Source: Phellopilus nigrolimitatus (taxonomy: Eukaryota; Basidiomycota; Agaricomycetes; Hymenochaetales; Hymenochaetaceae). From it: 64,000 bases of DNA. The stretch spans positions 310,001 to 374,000 of the forward strand of contig JAJOHG010000019.1 of NCBI GenBank assembly GCA_021029095.1, read 5' to 3'. The notes beneath the pieces were generated by a model that saw only the letters and a program-made list of their open reading frames with translations, ran no database searches and was not told the DNA's origin. Both the position numbers and the translations under genes were made by a program. This document shows positions 1-10,528 of this stretch, one piece after another; position 1 is the stretch's first letter, and each line of letters begins with the position of its first letter.

Positions 1-204
1 ACCGTAAGCAGGCAGTGTTCACCTTCATACGGGCTGTGTACGTACGATCGTAAACGGGACTGTGCGGAGCCCTAATATTAGGGATTAGTGGTGGCAACTC
101 GAACGACGCGTGTTTGCTACGCAGGCGGAAGCGCCTTCCTTTTTCAAAGGGGCGAAGACCCACATCGCTTTTGCTTCGCCTTTGACACCGCCATGGAGCC
201 ATTC

Positions 205-212
205 ATTTAAAA
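205..212 (+). promoter_or_regulatory. TATA-like box of DUF6593 copy 1
   Basis: An ATTTAAAA box lies 56 bases upstream of the ATG at 269. The same box recurs at 2766-2773 and, as GTTTAAAA, at 4998-5005 upstream of the other two tandem copies at nearly the same distance. The conservation of position makes a core-promoter role likely; this is inference from spacing only. Confidence 0.5.
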
Positions 213-268
213 GGAGCTGCAACAATTAACAGCACATACAAACTTCAACATACATTGTTTTCAAACCC

Positions 269-938
269 ATGTCTTGCTCAGGTTTCTCCAACCGCCGCGC
301 GAACTGTCCACGCTTAATCTTCTCAAACAATAGTCTCAGAAACAACGTTCTCGAGTGCGATTCTCAGGCTCTGTATTACAGGCTCTTCACCCCAACCAAC
401 GGAATATTGAAGACGCAGCGCGTGACACAGGTTACCCGCTGGGATGCGCGTTCGAATCGCGAGATCATTATTGCGGAGTGGTCCAATGACACTTTCAAAA
501 AAGATCAGCTAAAGATGTACTCGGAGGCTCGATTCCGACCAATGAGGCATGTACTCCGAGTGCCGTCGACGTACACAGCTTATACGTGAGTAGTCTCCAT
601 AAGCCACTGTGTACTTTTGCCTATACAGTCAATTCAAGACGCCAAGAAGAGCGGACATTTGTGGCGAACAACGGAAAGCGTTATACTTGGGAGTGTGGAG
701 CCTATTCGACGAAGGTTGGTTATGCAAACGATGCTCGCGAAATGAGGTGTACTGATTATTTTTACACACGTAACAGCTGTATTGTGAAGACAACAACGAG
801 CAAAAAGTCGCGTCATTTCATCGCCGCCGTTATGTATTTTTCCCTCAAAAGGCGCATATAAAGCTCTTCCACGGTTACGAAGATATCCTCGATTATCTTG
901 TTGGTGCGCCTGTCGTATATACCTTTGTTCCTTCCTAA
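269..938 (+). CDS. DUF6593-like protein, tandem copy 1
   Basis: Three exons fit in phase: 269-585, 639-714 and 777-938, giving 184 residues. The N-terminal half has the pattern of the agaricomycete DUF6593 family: RLIFSNNSLRNNVLE near residue 18, then a LYYRLFTP strand, then TRWDARSNREIIIAEW. Exon 2 gives RTFVANNGKRYTW and exon 3 ends YVFFPQKAHIKLFHG. No function is established for this family; members are small soluble beta-rich proteins common in mushroom genomes. The usual acceptor of the paralogues (ccaaag) is altered here to ccaagaagag, so I used the AG at 637-638, which restores the frame and inserts four extra residues. Copies 2 and 3 lie directly downstream on the same strand. If the older acceptor position were used the gene would be frameshifted. 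Confidence 0.72.
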
Positions 939-2829
939 TTTCTCTGAAATCTCTCTCAATTAGTGACGTGCGTTAATCTAGAGAGATTTTGCAGGGAGCG
1001 TGAGTTATAGCATTTCAGGTTTTTTTGGAACATGTACTTCTTTGTACTCATGGGCTTCTGTTCTAGAAAGCGCGGCAGCGGCGTGAATAAGCTCATAGAG
1101 AAATATTCCTACGATATCCGAAGAGGATAGATTTCTTATTGCACTACATGTGCGTGTAATGCCCTCATGGTACCAGCTTGATTTCGAGTTTCACATTCGA
1201 CTACGTCGACTATGGACGATATTTGCACATTATTTCATCCGAAAACATAGCCTTCGGATGTCTCGAATAACTACCAATAGCAAGAGACTCGGAGCTCTTT
1301 CATACTAGTAGCTTTTTCGGAGTGCCATCCTGCCTAGTACAGTACATAGCTTCGCTTGCTAATATGTATTTTAGCATATGCATATCGTGAATTATTACTT
1401 GAAACTCATACACGATCGCCATTTTATACTATGACGTAAATAGACAAACCACATGCCGCCAAACCTCGCTCTACATTACCAAAACCATCCGGGTTACCGT
1501 CTCACTCTCACTTTCAAAAAGCTTATCCAAACATGCACATTGAGTCTCAAGACGACCGATATAGAACACCGGATCTTTACGAAGTATGAGCGCAGCTTTA
1601 GGCTAGTGACCCGCCGGCGCTGCGCCGCGACATGCATTAGAAGGAAGACATCTGAGCGTCGTAAGTCACTTTGGTAGGGTTATGCCTATGCCAAGTCGGT
1701 TCTTGTCTGACATGTCTTTATCGATTTTGATCGGAAACACAGCCCACCTCTAGTGTCATTCACAGCCTTCCTCTTGGAAGAAACAGCCATTACCGACTCG
1801 TCATTTCACAGCAAGCTACGCATCATATAGGCTCAAGGTCGCCGAGCGCGTTTCTAAATACACTCGGCCGGTTATGTCTGTCCCAAATCCATTCTAGACT
1901 GACATCAGTCTATCGGGCGGGCGGTGATTAAGTGAATTTGTCTAGTTTTCTGTTTTATGCGTCGGATACAAGAGATTTTTCATGTCGGGTCAACTGTGCA
2001 CCTTCGCTGTGTCTCCTGCGCCGGGTCAAAGCCTCTGGAAGATGGCGCGGCTTCCGCAGCTTGATACGTATCATGATTTCCTAGACTGAGCCGCAGGCAG
2101 TGCGCCCATAGAGCGCTCGCATAAGTCAGGTGGGTCAAAAAAGTCTTCTCCCCCTAAGAATGAAGGTGGTTCCCGTCCGCCTTGTTCAAATAAAAACGGG
2201 ATCAACCGTGCATAATCTATGCTCTATATGCATATTATAAGCATACAATATGTACTTGTTGAATATTTTTGGTTGTGTTGAGCTGGGCGGGGGCGAAGCA
2301 GTAATGTGCCTGCCACTGGCTCTGATGAGAGCCGCCGCCACGGCATTGGCAATGCCATTGGCTTCCCGCGTCATCGAACGAATGCCATGGCTTTGTGCGG
2401 TTACGCGAAGACAAACGAGAGTCCATCTGGACTCCACTTTTAGTAGTTACCGCTTGAACAAGAAGGCTCGGTGGCGCGAACTGATGGAAGCCTCGGTAAT
2501 CCCCGTCTCAACGAACACTCGCGAAATTGGTGGCAGCAATCTCCTTAAAAGGTAAAGCCCCCTATCACCTATCAATGACACGGCTTTGGCGACTGCCACG
2601 ACGATCAAATTGGATCTAAGCGAAAGCCGCTGACATATTCCAGTGGCAGGCACAACACTGGGGCGAAGACTTTTCTGACCCGGATCGCCTTCGCTTTTCC
2701 TACGCCATCAGGTTTGATTGATGTGCACCGCCATGGCGGGTTCTTCCCTTCTCCCGGAGCCGTTCATTTAAAAGGAGCTGCATCAATTAACAGCACATAC
2801 AGACTTCAACATACCCTGTTTTCAAGCCC
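939..2829. other. Intergenic spacer of the tandem DUF6593 unit
   Basis: No gene is supported. About 940-1420 matches 3527-4010 and about 1440-2150 matches 4330-4960, so most of the spacer belongs to a duplicated unit of about 2.5 kb that includes the DUF6593 gene. The part from about 2170 to 2650 has no counterpart in the next unit; its open frames look random. Confidence 0.6.
2766..2773 (+). promoter_or_regulatory. TATA-like box of DUF6593 copy 2
   Basis: ATTTAAAA sits 56 bases before the ATG at 2830, within a block (about 2755-2829) nearly identical to the leader of copy 1, including AGGAGCTGCA and ACAGCACATACA. Confidence 0.5.
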
Positions 2830-3526
2830 ATGTCTACCTCAGGTCCCTCCAACCCCCGCGCGGACTGTCCACGCTTAATTTTCTCAAACAATAGTCTCAG
2901 AAACAACGTTCTCGAGTGCGACTCTCTGGCTCTGCATTACAGGTTGTCCACCCCAACCAACGGATTATTGAAGACGCAGCGCGTGACCCAGATTTCCCGC
3001 TGGGATGCGCGCTCGGGTCGCGAGATACTTATTGCGGAATGGGCCAAGAAAGCTTTCAAAAAAGACCAGCTAAAGATGTACTCGGGGGCTCGATTGAATG
3101 GTGGCATGGCAGACTTCGTACCAGTGAAGGATGTACTCCAAAAACCGTCGTTGTTCACATTTGGGTATCCGTGAGTAGTCTCTCCATAAGCCGCTGTGTA
3201 CTCTTGCCTATACAATTAATTTTAAACCCCAAAGCAAACGGACATTTGTGGCGAACAATGGAAAGCGTTATACTTGGAAGTCTGGATGCTGGTCGATGAA
3301 GGTTAGTTATGCAAACGATGTTCGCGAAATGACGTGTGTGCTCATTATTTTACACACGTAACAGCTGTACTGTGAAGGCAACAGCAAGCAAGAAGTCGCG
3401 TCATTTCATCGCCGCCGTTATATATTTTTCCCTCAAAAGGCGCATATAAAGCTCTTCCATGGTTACGAAGATATCCTCGATTATCTCGTTGGTGCGCCTG
3501 CCGTATATATCTTTGTTCCTTCCTAA
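2830..3526 (+). CDS. DUF6593-like protein, tandem copy 2
   Basis: Exons 2830-3170, 3235-3301 and 3365-3526 join in phase to 189 residues. It is the cleanest member of the array: both introns have good donors (GTGAGT, GTTAGT) and acceptors, and the C-terminus ends like copy 1. The N-terminal block RLIFSNNSLRNNVLE and the WDAR-GREILIAEWAKKAFKKDQLKMYS stretch are shared almost unchanged with copies 1 and 3, as expected of recent tandem duplicates. Compared with copy 1 it has an extra segment before the first intron (about residues 91-113). There is no signal peptide or membrane helix. The biochemical role of the DUF6593 family is not known to me. Confidence 0.78.
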
Positions 3527-5051
3527 TTTCTCTGAAATCTCTCTCAATTAGTGACGTGCATTATTGTAGAGAGAATTTGCAGGGAGGAAAACAGTGAGTT
3601 ATAGTATTTCAGGTTTTCTCTAAAACATGGACTTTCTGTACTCATGGGCTTCTGTTCTAGAACGCGCGGCAGCGGCGGCAGGCTCATAGATAGATATTTT
3701 CACGGTATCCGAAGAGGATGGATTTCTTATTGCATTACATGTGCGTGTAATGCCTTCAGGGTAGCAGCAGGTTGATTTCGAGTTTCTCATCCGACTATTT
3801 ATGGAAGTCGACTATGGACGATATTTGCACATCATCTCATCCGGAAACACAGTCTTCGACTAAGTAATACAAATAGCAAGAGACTCGGAGCTCTTTTATA
3901 CTAGTAGCTTTTTCGGCGTGCCATCCTGCTTAGTACAGTACATCGCTTCGCTTGATACTATGTACATGTATTAGCATATGCATATCATGGATTATTGCTT
4001 GAAACTCTCATACTCGGACGTAAATAGACAGTCTGTAACCTCTGCGGTTACTATCGTCCCTGATGGCGACTTGTAGGCGCATACGTATAGGCGTGTTTCA
4101 GACTCTCTTTTCTTTTCCTTTCCTTTCCCCACTCTTCGTCACGTGACCGAGTTTCCCCTCTTTGGGACGCGTGCTTACATGTATATTTCAATTTTCATTC
4201 GCCTGCCGCCCTCATCTCTTACCGTCTCGAACGCAGGTACGTATGCTAGCGAACACATGCATACTACCATCTCCTGCCGTCTCGAACGCAGTTCTGTTCC
4301 TGTTTTGTCTTGAGTGTTTCTACCTCCCGGTGGTTTCCACAAACCACGTGCCGCCACATGCTGCCAAACCTCATCGAGGCTCTACATTACCATCTGGGTT
4401 ACCGTCTCACTCTCACTTTCGACGAGCTCGTCCAAACATGCGCATTGAGTCTTAAGGCGACACCCATAGTACACCTGATCTTTACGAAATATGAGCGCAA
4501 CTCTACTCTGATTAGGCTCGTGACCCGGCGCTGCGCCGCGACATGCATAGAAGGAAGATATCTGAGCGTCGTAAGTCACTTTGGTAGGTTTATGTCTATC
4601 CCAAGTCGATTCGAGTCTGAAATCAGTCTGCTGATTCCGATCGGAATCACAGCCCAGAACGCTCTTACATGTTATATGTCTTTCGTAACTTAAGGGACCA
4701 TATCCCGCCTCTAGTGTCATCCACAGCCTTCCTCTTAAAGGAAACAGCCATCACCGACTCGTCATTTCACAGCAAACTACACATGGTATGGGCTCGAGAT
4801 CTCCGAGCACGTTTCTAAACAGCCGAATATGCAAGGGTAATTGTTGATCATGTCTGATCGCTCCGGCGCTGCAGCTTTCGCAGCTTGACATCATGATCTC
4901 TAGACAGTGTGCCTCGCGCTCAACGCTCGCATATAAATAACCATAACATATAAGTACAGCCCTGGAAGTTCACGGGCTCTTCCTCCCGGAGCCATTCGTT
5001 TAAAAGGCTCCCACAGCACATGAAAGCTTCGACATACATTAATTCAAACCC
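3527..5051. other. Intergenic spacer, second tandem unit
   Basis: No gene is supported. The sequence repeats the spacer after copy 1, with a private insertion of about 250 bases near 4080-4330 that carries two ACCGTCTCGAACGCAG-like direct repeats. The leader of copy 3 starts near 4980. Confidence 0.6.
4998..5005 (+). promoter_or_regulatory. TATA-like box of DUF6593 copy 3
   Basis: GTTTAAAA lies 46 bases upstream of the ATG at 5052, at the position of the ATTTAAAA boxes of copies 1 and 2. Confidence 0.45.
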
Positions 5052-5807
5052 ATGGCTACATCTCAACCCTCCAGCCCCAGCGCAGACAGCCCACGCTTAA
5101 TCCTCTCAAATGCTAGTCTCAGAAACAACGCTTTCGACTGCGATGCTCTATCTTTGCATTACAGGTTGTCCACGCCAACCGATGGAACCTCGAAGCTGCA
5201 GCACGTGACGCAGATATCTCGTTGGGATGCGCACCTGGGTCGAGAGATCCTTGTTGCGGAATGGGCCAAGAAGGCCTTTAAGAATGACCAGCTGAAGATG
5301 TGCTCGGAGGTTCGAAGCTCTGGCGAGGCAGAGTTCGTGCCAGTGAATGATGTACTCCGTAAGACGACGTCCACAATTTTCAGTGTGTAAGTAGTCTCCA
5401 TAAGCCGCTGTGTACTCCTGACTATACTGACTATAAATTATTTCCTAAACTCCAAAGGGTGCGGACATTTACGGCGAATAATGGAAAGCATTATACCTGG
5501 AAGGCTGATCCCATTTCTATGAAGGTTAGTTATACGGACGATGTTCGCGAAATGATGTGTGCTCATTATTTTACCTGCGTGACAGCTGTATTGTGAAGAC
5601 AACAAGCAAGAAGTTGCGTCATATCATCAGCCACATCTTGTATTTTCCCATCGAGAAGCGTATATCGAGCTCTTCTATGGTTACGAAGATATCATCGACT
5701 ATCGTTGGTGCGTCTGTCATATAAATACTTTTTCCTTTCTAATTTCTGTGAACGTCATCTCAATTAGTGACATGTGCCATTGTAGAGAGAATTCGCAGGG
5801 CGAGTGA
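5052..5807 (+). CDS. DUF6593-like protein, tandem copy 3, altered C-terminus
   Basis: Exons 5052-5386, 5458-5524 and 5586-5807 join in phase to 207 residues. The first two exons match copies 1 and 2 closely, including the GREILVAEWAKKAFKNDQLKM block. In exon 3 the paralogues read GATTATCTTGTTGGTGCG, while this copy has GACTATCGTTGGTGCG, two bases fewer near 5703. The frame changes after the shared EDI-DY residues and a new tail of about 34 residues runs to the TGA at 5805-5807 instead of the common VGAP...VPS ending. It may be a functional variant or the first step to a pseudogene. The common stop region of copies 1 and 2 is still recognisable in the DNA. Confidence 0.68.
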
Positions 5808-6474
5808 GTTATGGCATTTCGGTTTATATTTTTGAGAGATGTACTTATCTGTCCTAGAGGTTACAGGGTCGGCAAGCTTGGCATAGAGAAATGCTGCCTG
5901 AAGAGAATGTATTTCTTATTACATTGCATATCTAATGCATTCAGAATACATACAGGTGGGTGTAGAAAGCCTACGGCCCCTCTAAATAAAGACTGTGGTT
6001 CCCGTACGCGTCGCACACAGTCACTATTGTCTACGACACGCTGCCAGCTCGAGTCGCCCCGAAATTTATTGCATCTTATGTAGCATTTGCAGTGGGGCGT
6101 TTGTCGGACCTGCAACCGAGGTTGAGAACGTAGCAAGGACTACAGTCCAACTCATGTGAAAGAAGTGGAAAACAGATGGTGCAACCTCATCAGCTGAGTA
6201 TACGTCGTATTTTCATCATATATGTCTAAGGAGCACTTTTGCGCAGGTGGACATTTTGCTTGGCCTTTTCTTGGGTAAATTTGACAATGTGGACGCAGAC
6301 GGGAAACACCCATCTGTAGCAACTTGATTTCAGATTTCTCGTTCGAATACTTATGGAATTCGGCTAGGCATTTGCACAGTATTCAATAATTTATCGTCTT
6401 TCTCCGTTCTTGACAAACACAGGTTTTGGAACTTCGGAGCTCTTTTACAGTAGCTTTAACGTGTGGCCCGCCTA
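5808..6474. other. 3' flank of DUF6593 copy 3
   Basis: No gene is seen. The sequence is a diverged copy of the 3' flank found after copies 1 and 2 and ends where the TIR element at 6475 is inserted. Confidence 0.55.
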
Positions 6475-7075
6475 CAGTGCGTAAAGCCATAAGCCATCAA
6501 CTGGCTGGGGACCGGAATTTTGCGAATTTCGGATTTCTTTTTTGGTTTCGCTAATAGAAGTAAGCAAAATACTCAATTACACGCGATTTCCCGATTTCGA
6601 AGTAGATGTTTCAAAAATTTCGGAGAATTAAAATAAAATAAAATAAAATAAAATACTGTAATAAACGCCATATTCGGAGAAATGTATGTGTCTGTCGGCA
6701 AGATTATGACTTTACCCAGGTAGAATCTTATTCTGCTATGCTGAAATGACCATGAGAAATCCCAAAATCCAACTGGCTAATGCGAAGCGGACATCCGAAG
6801 CGATGGTCTTTATTTAGAATGGGCGCTTATATAGTAAAATATACCATATCAGGTTATTTTAAACACAATTTCATTATTAATATCTTTTGTTTCAAATTTT
6901 CAATGGCCAAAAAAGAAAAAGTCGACAATTGAGAAATCTAAGCAACAAGTATTGAAGACACGTACAAGGCCTATCCAGTGTATATAAATAAAGAGGGAAT
7001 ATAATGTTGTGGCAAGGTGAGATAGAAAAGTCAGTCGGAGCATTTCGGCTTGTTGTCTCTTGCCTTTACGCACTG
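6475..7075. mobile_element. TA-flanked TIR element (MITE-like) 1
   Basis: The ends are CAGTGCGTAAAG at 6475 and its exact reverse complement ending at 7075, with TA on each side (6473-6474 and 7076-7077). This is the target-site pattern of the Tc1/mariner superfamily. The interior is AT-rich, holds no transposase frame, and contains a (TAAAA)n run. Part of the interior (about 6510-6660) recurs at 11745-11876, and another part (about 6690-6870) recurs in inverted orientation at 12661-12850. It interrupts the DUF6593 3' flank, whose other copies lack it. Non-autonomous by appearance. Confidence 0.7.
6629..6655. repeat. (TAAAA)n microsatellite
   Basis: Five units of TAAAA plus two bases. The homologous place in the second element copy (about 11858-11875) has an AAAAG run instead. 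Confidence 0.8.
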
Positions 7076-7077
7076 TA

Positions 7078-8075
7078 GTTTCGCTTGATACAGTAATTGA
7101 TCATCATATGGTCAGCAACTTTGTTTTTTCGAAATTATATCTCTCCTACAACCTCCACATCCACCAAAATGGGTGCATATATCTCCGATAATGCTAGGAA
7201 TATAACCATGCCAGTGATTAGTAAATATACTTGTAAGAACAATTAATTTTGCAAAAGTTCTGAAACGAGCTGAAGTGTCACAATGATCAGGACTTGAGCA
7301 TCCTGTGACACGTGTCACACGCAACAACCTAGCAATTCTGAAAATTTTACAGGCTGCTTTGTGCCTTTTCTGACAATTAGAAACCACTTCCTGAGCTTGA
7401 CTTCCTACAGCAAGTTTGGTTGTGCATAAAATAACGATGTTGACGCGCTGGCTGCACGTTGATGCGCTAAACACCATCTCTTACCGCATTTGGCCATGCC
7501 TTGAATGCTGTCACACTTCCCTTTGTAGATGCATACAAGATTCAATTCTTAGTCAAAACATGTGATTCCAGTTCAAATGGCAAACCGAAAGTAAACATAA
7601 TTTATATGTGCAGATAAATTGGCCTTTTTCTCGTATATGAAATTAAAAAGAACTGATCAAAAGTTGGTACACATTTTGTAGCACGTAGATGCATGCAAAT
7701 AAGGGAATATTTCAATCTTCTATGAGCGGAAAAATATCAAATTTGAAACGTAAGTTACTCCTATCATTTTCAAGCTATGTACAAAAAATCAGATTGATTG
7801 GTGCAGAATTGGACGAACAATGAAGAAGCGGACCAAGTGATGGTCATGGATCAAGTGACGATCAAATACTGTGCTATTACGTAAACCGACAAAACACATG
7901 ACGCCACATGACGGCAATGCCGCCAAACCGGACTTGATGTGGGCATGACCTGTCCTTGTGACTCGTGCCTGAACGGCGCGCAGCCCGGGATCAAACCGGA
8001 CTTATTAGAAAAGGCAGAGTTAAATAAACGCGCCCGCTCATCGCTTTTCTCCCCTACCACTCCTACCACACCACC
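7078..8075. other. Intergenic, upstream of SPP-like 1
   Basis: No gene is supported. The last 220 bases or so (from about 7850) are related to the leader of the second SPP-like gene (about 17800-17969) and to spacer sequence near 1420-1460. The rest is AT-rich without recognisable content. A GTGACACGTGTCAC palindrome lies near 7310. Confidence 0.5.
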
Positions 8076-9612
8076 ATGATCGAATTCGCTCTGCGCGCTC
8101 AAGAATTCGGCTTGCGGACTCTTGCTGAGCTCCTGAGCTATTATCCGGTCATGGTGCCTAGTTTGCTCATTTTTACAATTGAGAGCGCGTCCTCGTTGAA
8201 GGTCCGTCTCCAAACATGTGCTCTCTGTGTATGACGATGCTTATCAGTAGTGTCTGTTTTCGTAGATGTGGCAGGCCGTTCAACGAATCCCATATTCCAA
8301 GCCTGTTGAGGCAGGCGAAAGCGACGCTGACGCCCTTCAGCAGAAAGAGCGTCTTCGTAAATCCGCACTGTGGAAGAAGGTTGTCGGCGTGGTTGCCCTG
8401 ATCATCTTCCTCATGTCCGTGCTTTTGGTGCCGCCAGTCTTCAAATTGGACGCCACGACGTCGAAATTCTTCTACTTTGGCACGCTATTTGTTCCGGTGG
8501 ATGTCCTAATTGCTTTTGTGAGTTATTATCAGAATCCGAACCTTATCACCGGGAACGAGTCGCAATTATCAAGCACATGCTGACTTGCGTTTGCGAATTG
8601 AAAGGTAACAGCAACTCTCAGTGGGTATCTTGTCCGTACGGTCGTTCGTAATGCGGAAGGAAGTGAGTTTCTGTCTTGGTTATCGTCGCTATTCTGGACT
8701 TCCGTGTCATTTACTGGATTGTATCTCAGAACCTGCCATGGTGATAAATGCTGCGGAGGGTCGAACCAAACTTCCCATGATCCTTATAGCCATCTGGAGT
8801 ACAATCTGCACTTTCTGTGCGCTTTGGTTTGGCCTGTCTGCGGCAATCTTTGTCGTGAACACGGCACTACTCCAGTTCCTCTTTGGCCAGAATCTTATCC
8901 CCACACGCGCCAAATTTAGAGAATACAGTGTCGCGCTCTTAGTGGTGCGTCATTACCTTGGACCCGTCACATTCTGTGCTGATGTTGCTTATAGGGTGTT
9001 ATGACCGCGGGCCTAGCAATCGCATCGATCTTCGTCAACGATTTCCCCCTCAACTTTTTAGGAGTTGACGACGACGTCCTGGTGGACTGGACAGGCATTT
9101 TCATATCCACCTGGTGGTCCATCTCTTCCTTCAACATACTGTCGATGTGCTACCGTTTCGACTACGCCAACGCGCTCCCTGCCGACTTCAAGCCGCTGGT
9201 GAGCAAGAAGCCCGTCGGCTTCTGCATCCGCTACGGGAAGCGCGGCGGGGCCCACGAAACCTTCCCAACGCCATACTTCGGCGCCGCGATCGACGTCTAT
9301 ATCCTCGCATACGTGGTCGTCGCCGTGCTGTCCGTCGGCGGGGCTATCAAGTGCAGGGTCGAGAACGTAGGCATATACTTGTTCTACATCGCGTCGCCCG
9401 CCATGTTCGTCACCATCCTGTTGCTGGCTGCGGCGCGGGGCGAACTGCGCAAGCTGTGGCGGTACGAGGAGGACTGGTGTGCGATTCCGTCTGCTGGCGA
9501 GGCCCTGGATACCGTCGGATCTGGGGAGAAGCAGGAGGAGAAGGATGGCGCAGAGGAGGTGGATTTGATATGTCTTGATGACGAGGCTGAGGACGGCGAG
9601 CAGGCGGTCTAG
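8076..9612 (+). CDS. Signal-peptide-peptidase-like membrane pseudoprotease 1
   Basis: Five exons fit in phase: 8076-8201, 8266-8517, 8605-8662, 8730-8944 and 8995-9612 (422 residues). It is a multi-pass protein with helices near residues 25-36, 82-125 and through exons 4 and 5, and an acidic C-terminal tail. The C-terminal half matches signal peptide peptidase (family A22B): LSMCYRFDYA (SPP has ALCLRFD), then TPYF-AAIDVYI, then SPAM followed after ten residues by AARGEL-KLW-Y-E-W (SPP has VPAC...KGEV...YEE). The active-site signatures are absent: the GLGD position reads STWW (about residues 255-258), the place of the YD pair carries no aspartate, and the PAL motif is replaced. It therefore looks like a non-proteolytic SPP relative, probably in the ER or another endomembrane. 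The family call rests on my reading of motif order; the fold needs a profile search. Confidence 0.7.
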
Positions 9613-10528
9613 GATGCTCTTTGCAGGTCTTGTCTTGCGAGCTCAACGTGCACTAGGTGCCGATGTCGGGTTGCAGTCAGTAAATTTGTTGTATGTATAG
9701 CTACCGGAGGCGCTCACCCCTTCGGTAAGCAAAGACCGTATGGGTTTGTTATTTGTCGTCCTATTTTCCGTGTTTTTTGTTTTGCTTGAGTTCGTCTGTT
9801 GTATTAATAAATCGTCTTTTTACTGTTATATTTCGGCGCTCGAGTCGGCTTTTAAGACTGCTCGTAAGTTGCTCTGCTAGTTGTCCTTTAGCTTTAGTAC
9901 CCCGAGGAAGGTATGCCAGCGTTGACTTGTGTAGCATTTGTATGGAACCGAATTGCTGTGCCTTGGATTTTGGCGCCGGGAAAGCGGATGGCGAACCGCA
10001 AGATGTGTTCATTCTATAATTCGACTACGTGCAGTGTCTAGTTTCCTTAGTATCGCATCGTCCGTCTACCGTGGACAGACACCTCTCGCGCATTAACGGT
10101 ATTGTATCTAGTCGAATGCATTCAGTTCAGATAGAAATATAATGGTCCATGCAAGCGGTGGTCTCCCGCCTGCACTTGGCCGTCTGAGGACTGATGACGC
10201 ATTTCTCCCTTTTATAAGTCACCAGCCACCATGTGGCTGAAGACCACGCGAGAATCATGCCGTTTTTGGGTGCATCACGTTACATTTTCACTGGTTGAAT
10301 CGTGCTGTGGTGGCCTTTCAACTCTTCTCAACTCACAACCAACCTGACCGCCTCAAGGACCCAACCTGACCGCCTCAAGGACCCAACCTGACCGTCTCAA
10401 GGACTTTGGTTCGTCAAAATTCTCAGATTTTTACTCGTAATTCCTGACAAGATTTACAGATACCATTCAACAATTGTCTACTTCAAAGACGACAAATCAA
10501 CGCCGACCTTCGGTCTGCCAAATCAACG
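9613..10528. other. Conserved SPP-to-F-box spacer, block A
   Basis: No gene is supported. The spacer contains a sequence block (about 9690-10060) that recurs at 12900-13265 and 19600-19960 and, inverted, at 15874-16290. The segment 10230-10528 is the F-box leader, also present before F-box genes 2 and 3. Confidence 0.65.
10339..10404 (+). repeat. Three 22-bp tandem repeats upstream of F-box 1
   Basis: Units 10339-10360, 10361-10382 and 10383-10404 follow CCAACCTGACCG-CTCAAGGAC. F-box 2 has two units (13429-13472) and F-box 3 one degenerate unit near 20367-20389. Confidence 0.85.

Noticed and set aside
634..816. Minus-strand open frames opposite the DUF6593, SPP-like and F-box genes
   Set aside because: They are shadows of the plus-strand exons: they lack similarity and cross clear splice sites.
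2250..2555. 101-codon plus-strand frame in the first spacer
   Set aside because: The composition is irregular, overlapping frames exist on the other strand, and no homologue is recognised; it is not conserved in the second tandem unit.
7112..7477. 121-codon minus-strand frame before SPP-like 1
   Set aside because: AT-rich intergenic DNA; the translation is cysteine-rich without pattern and no splice partners are present.
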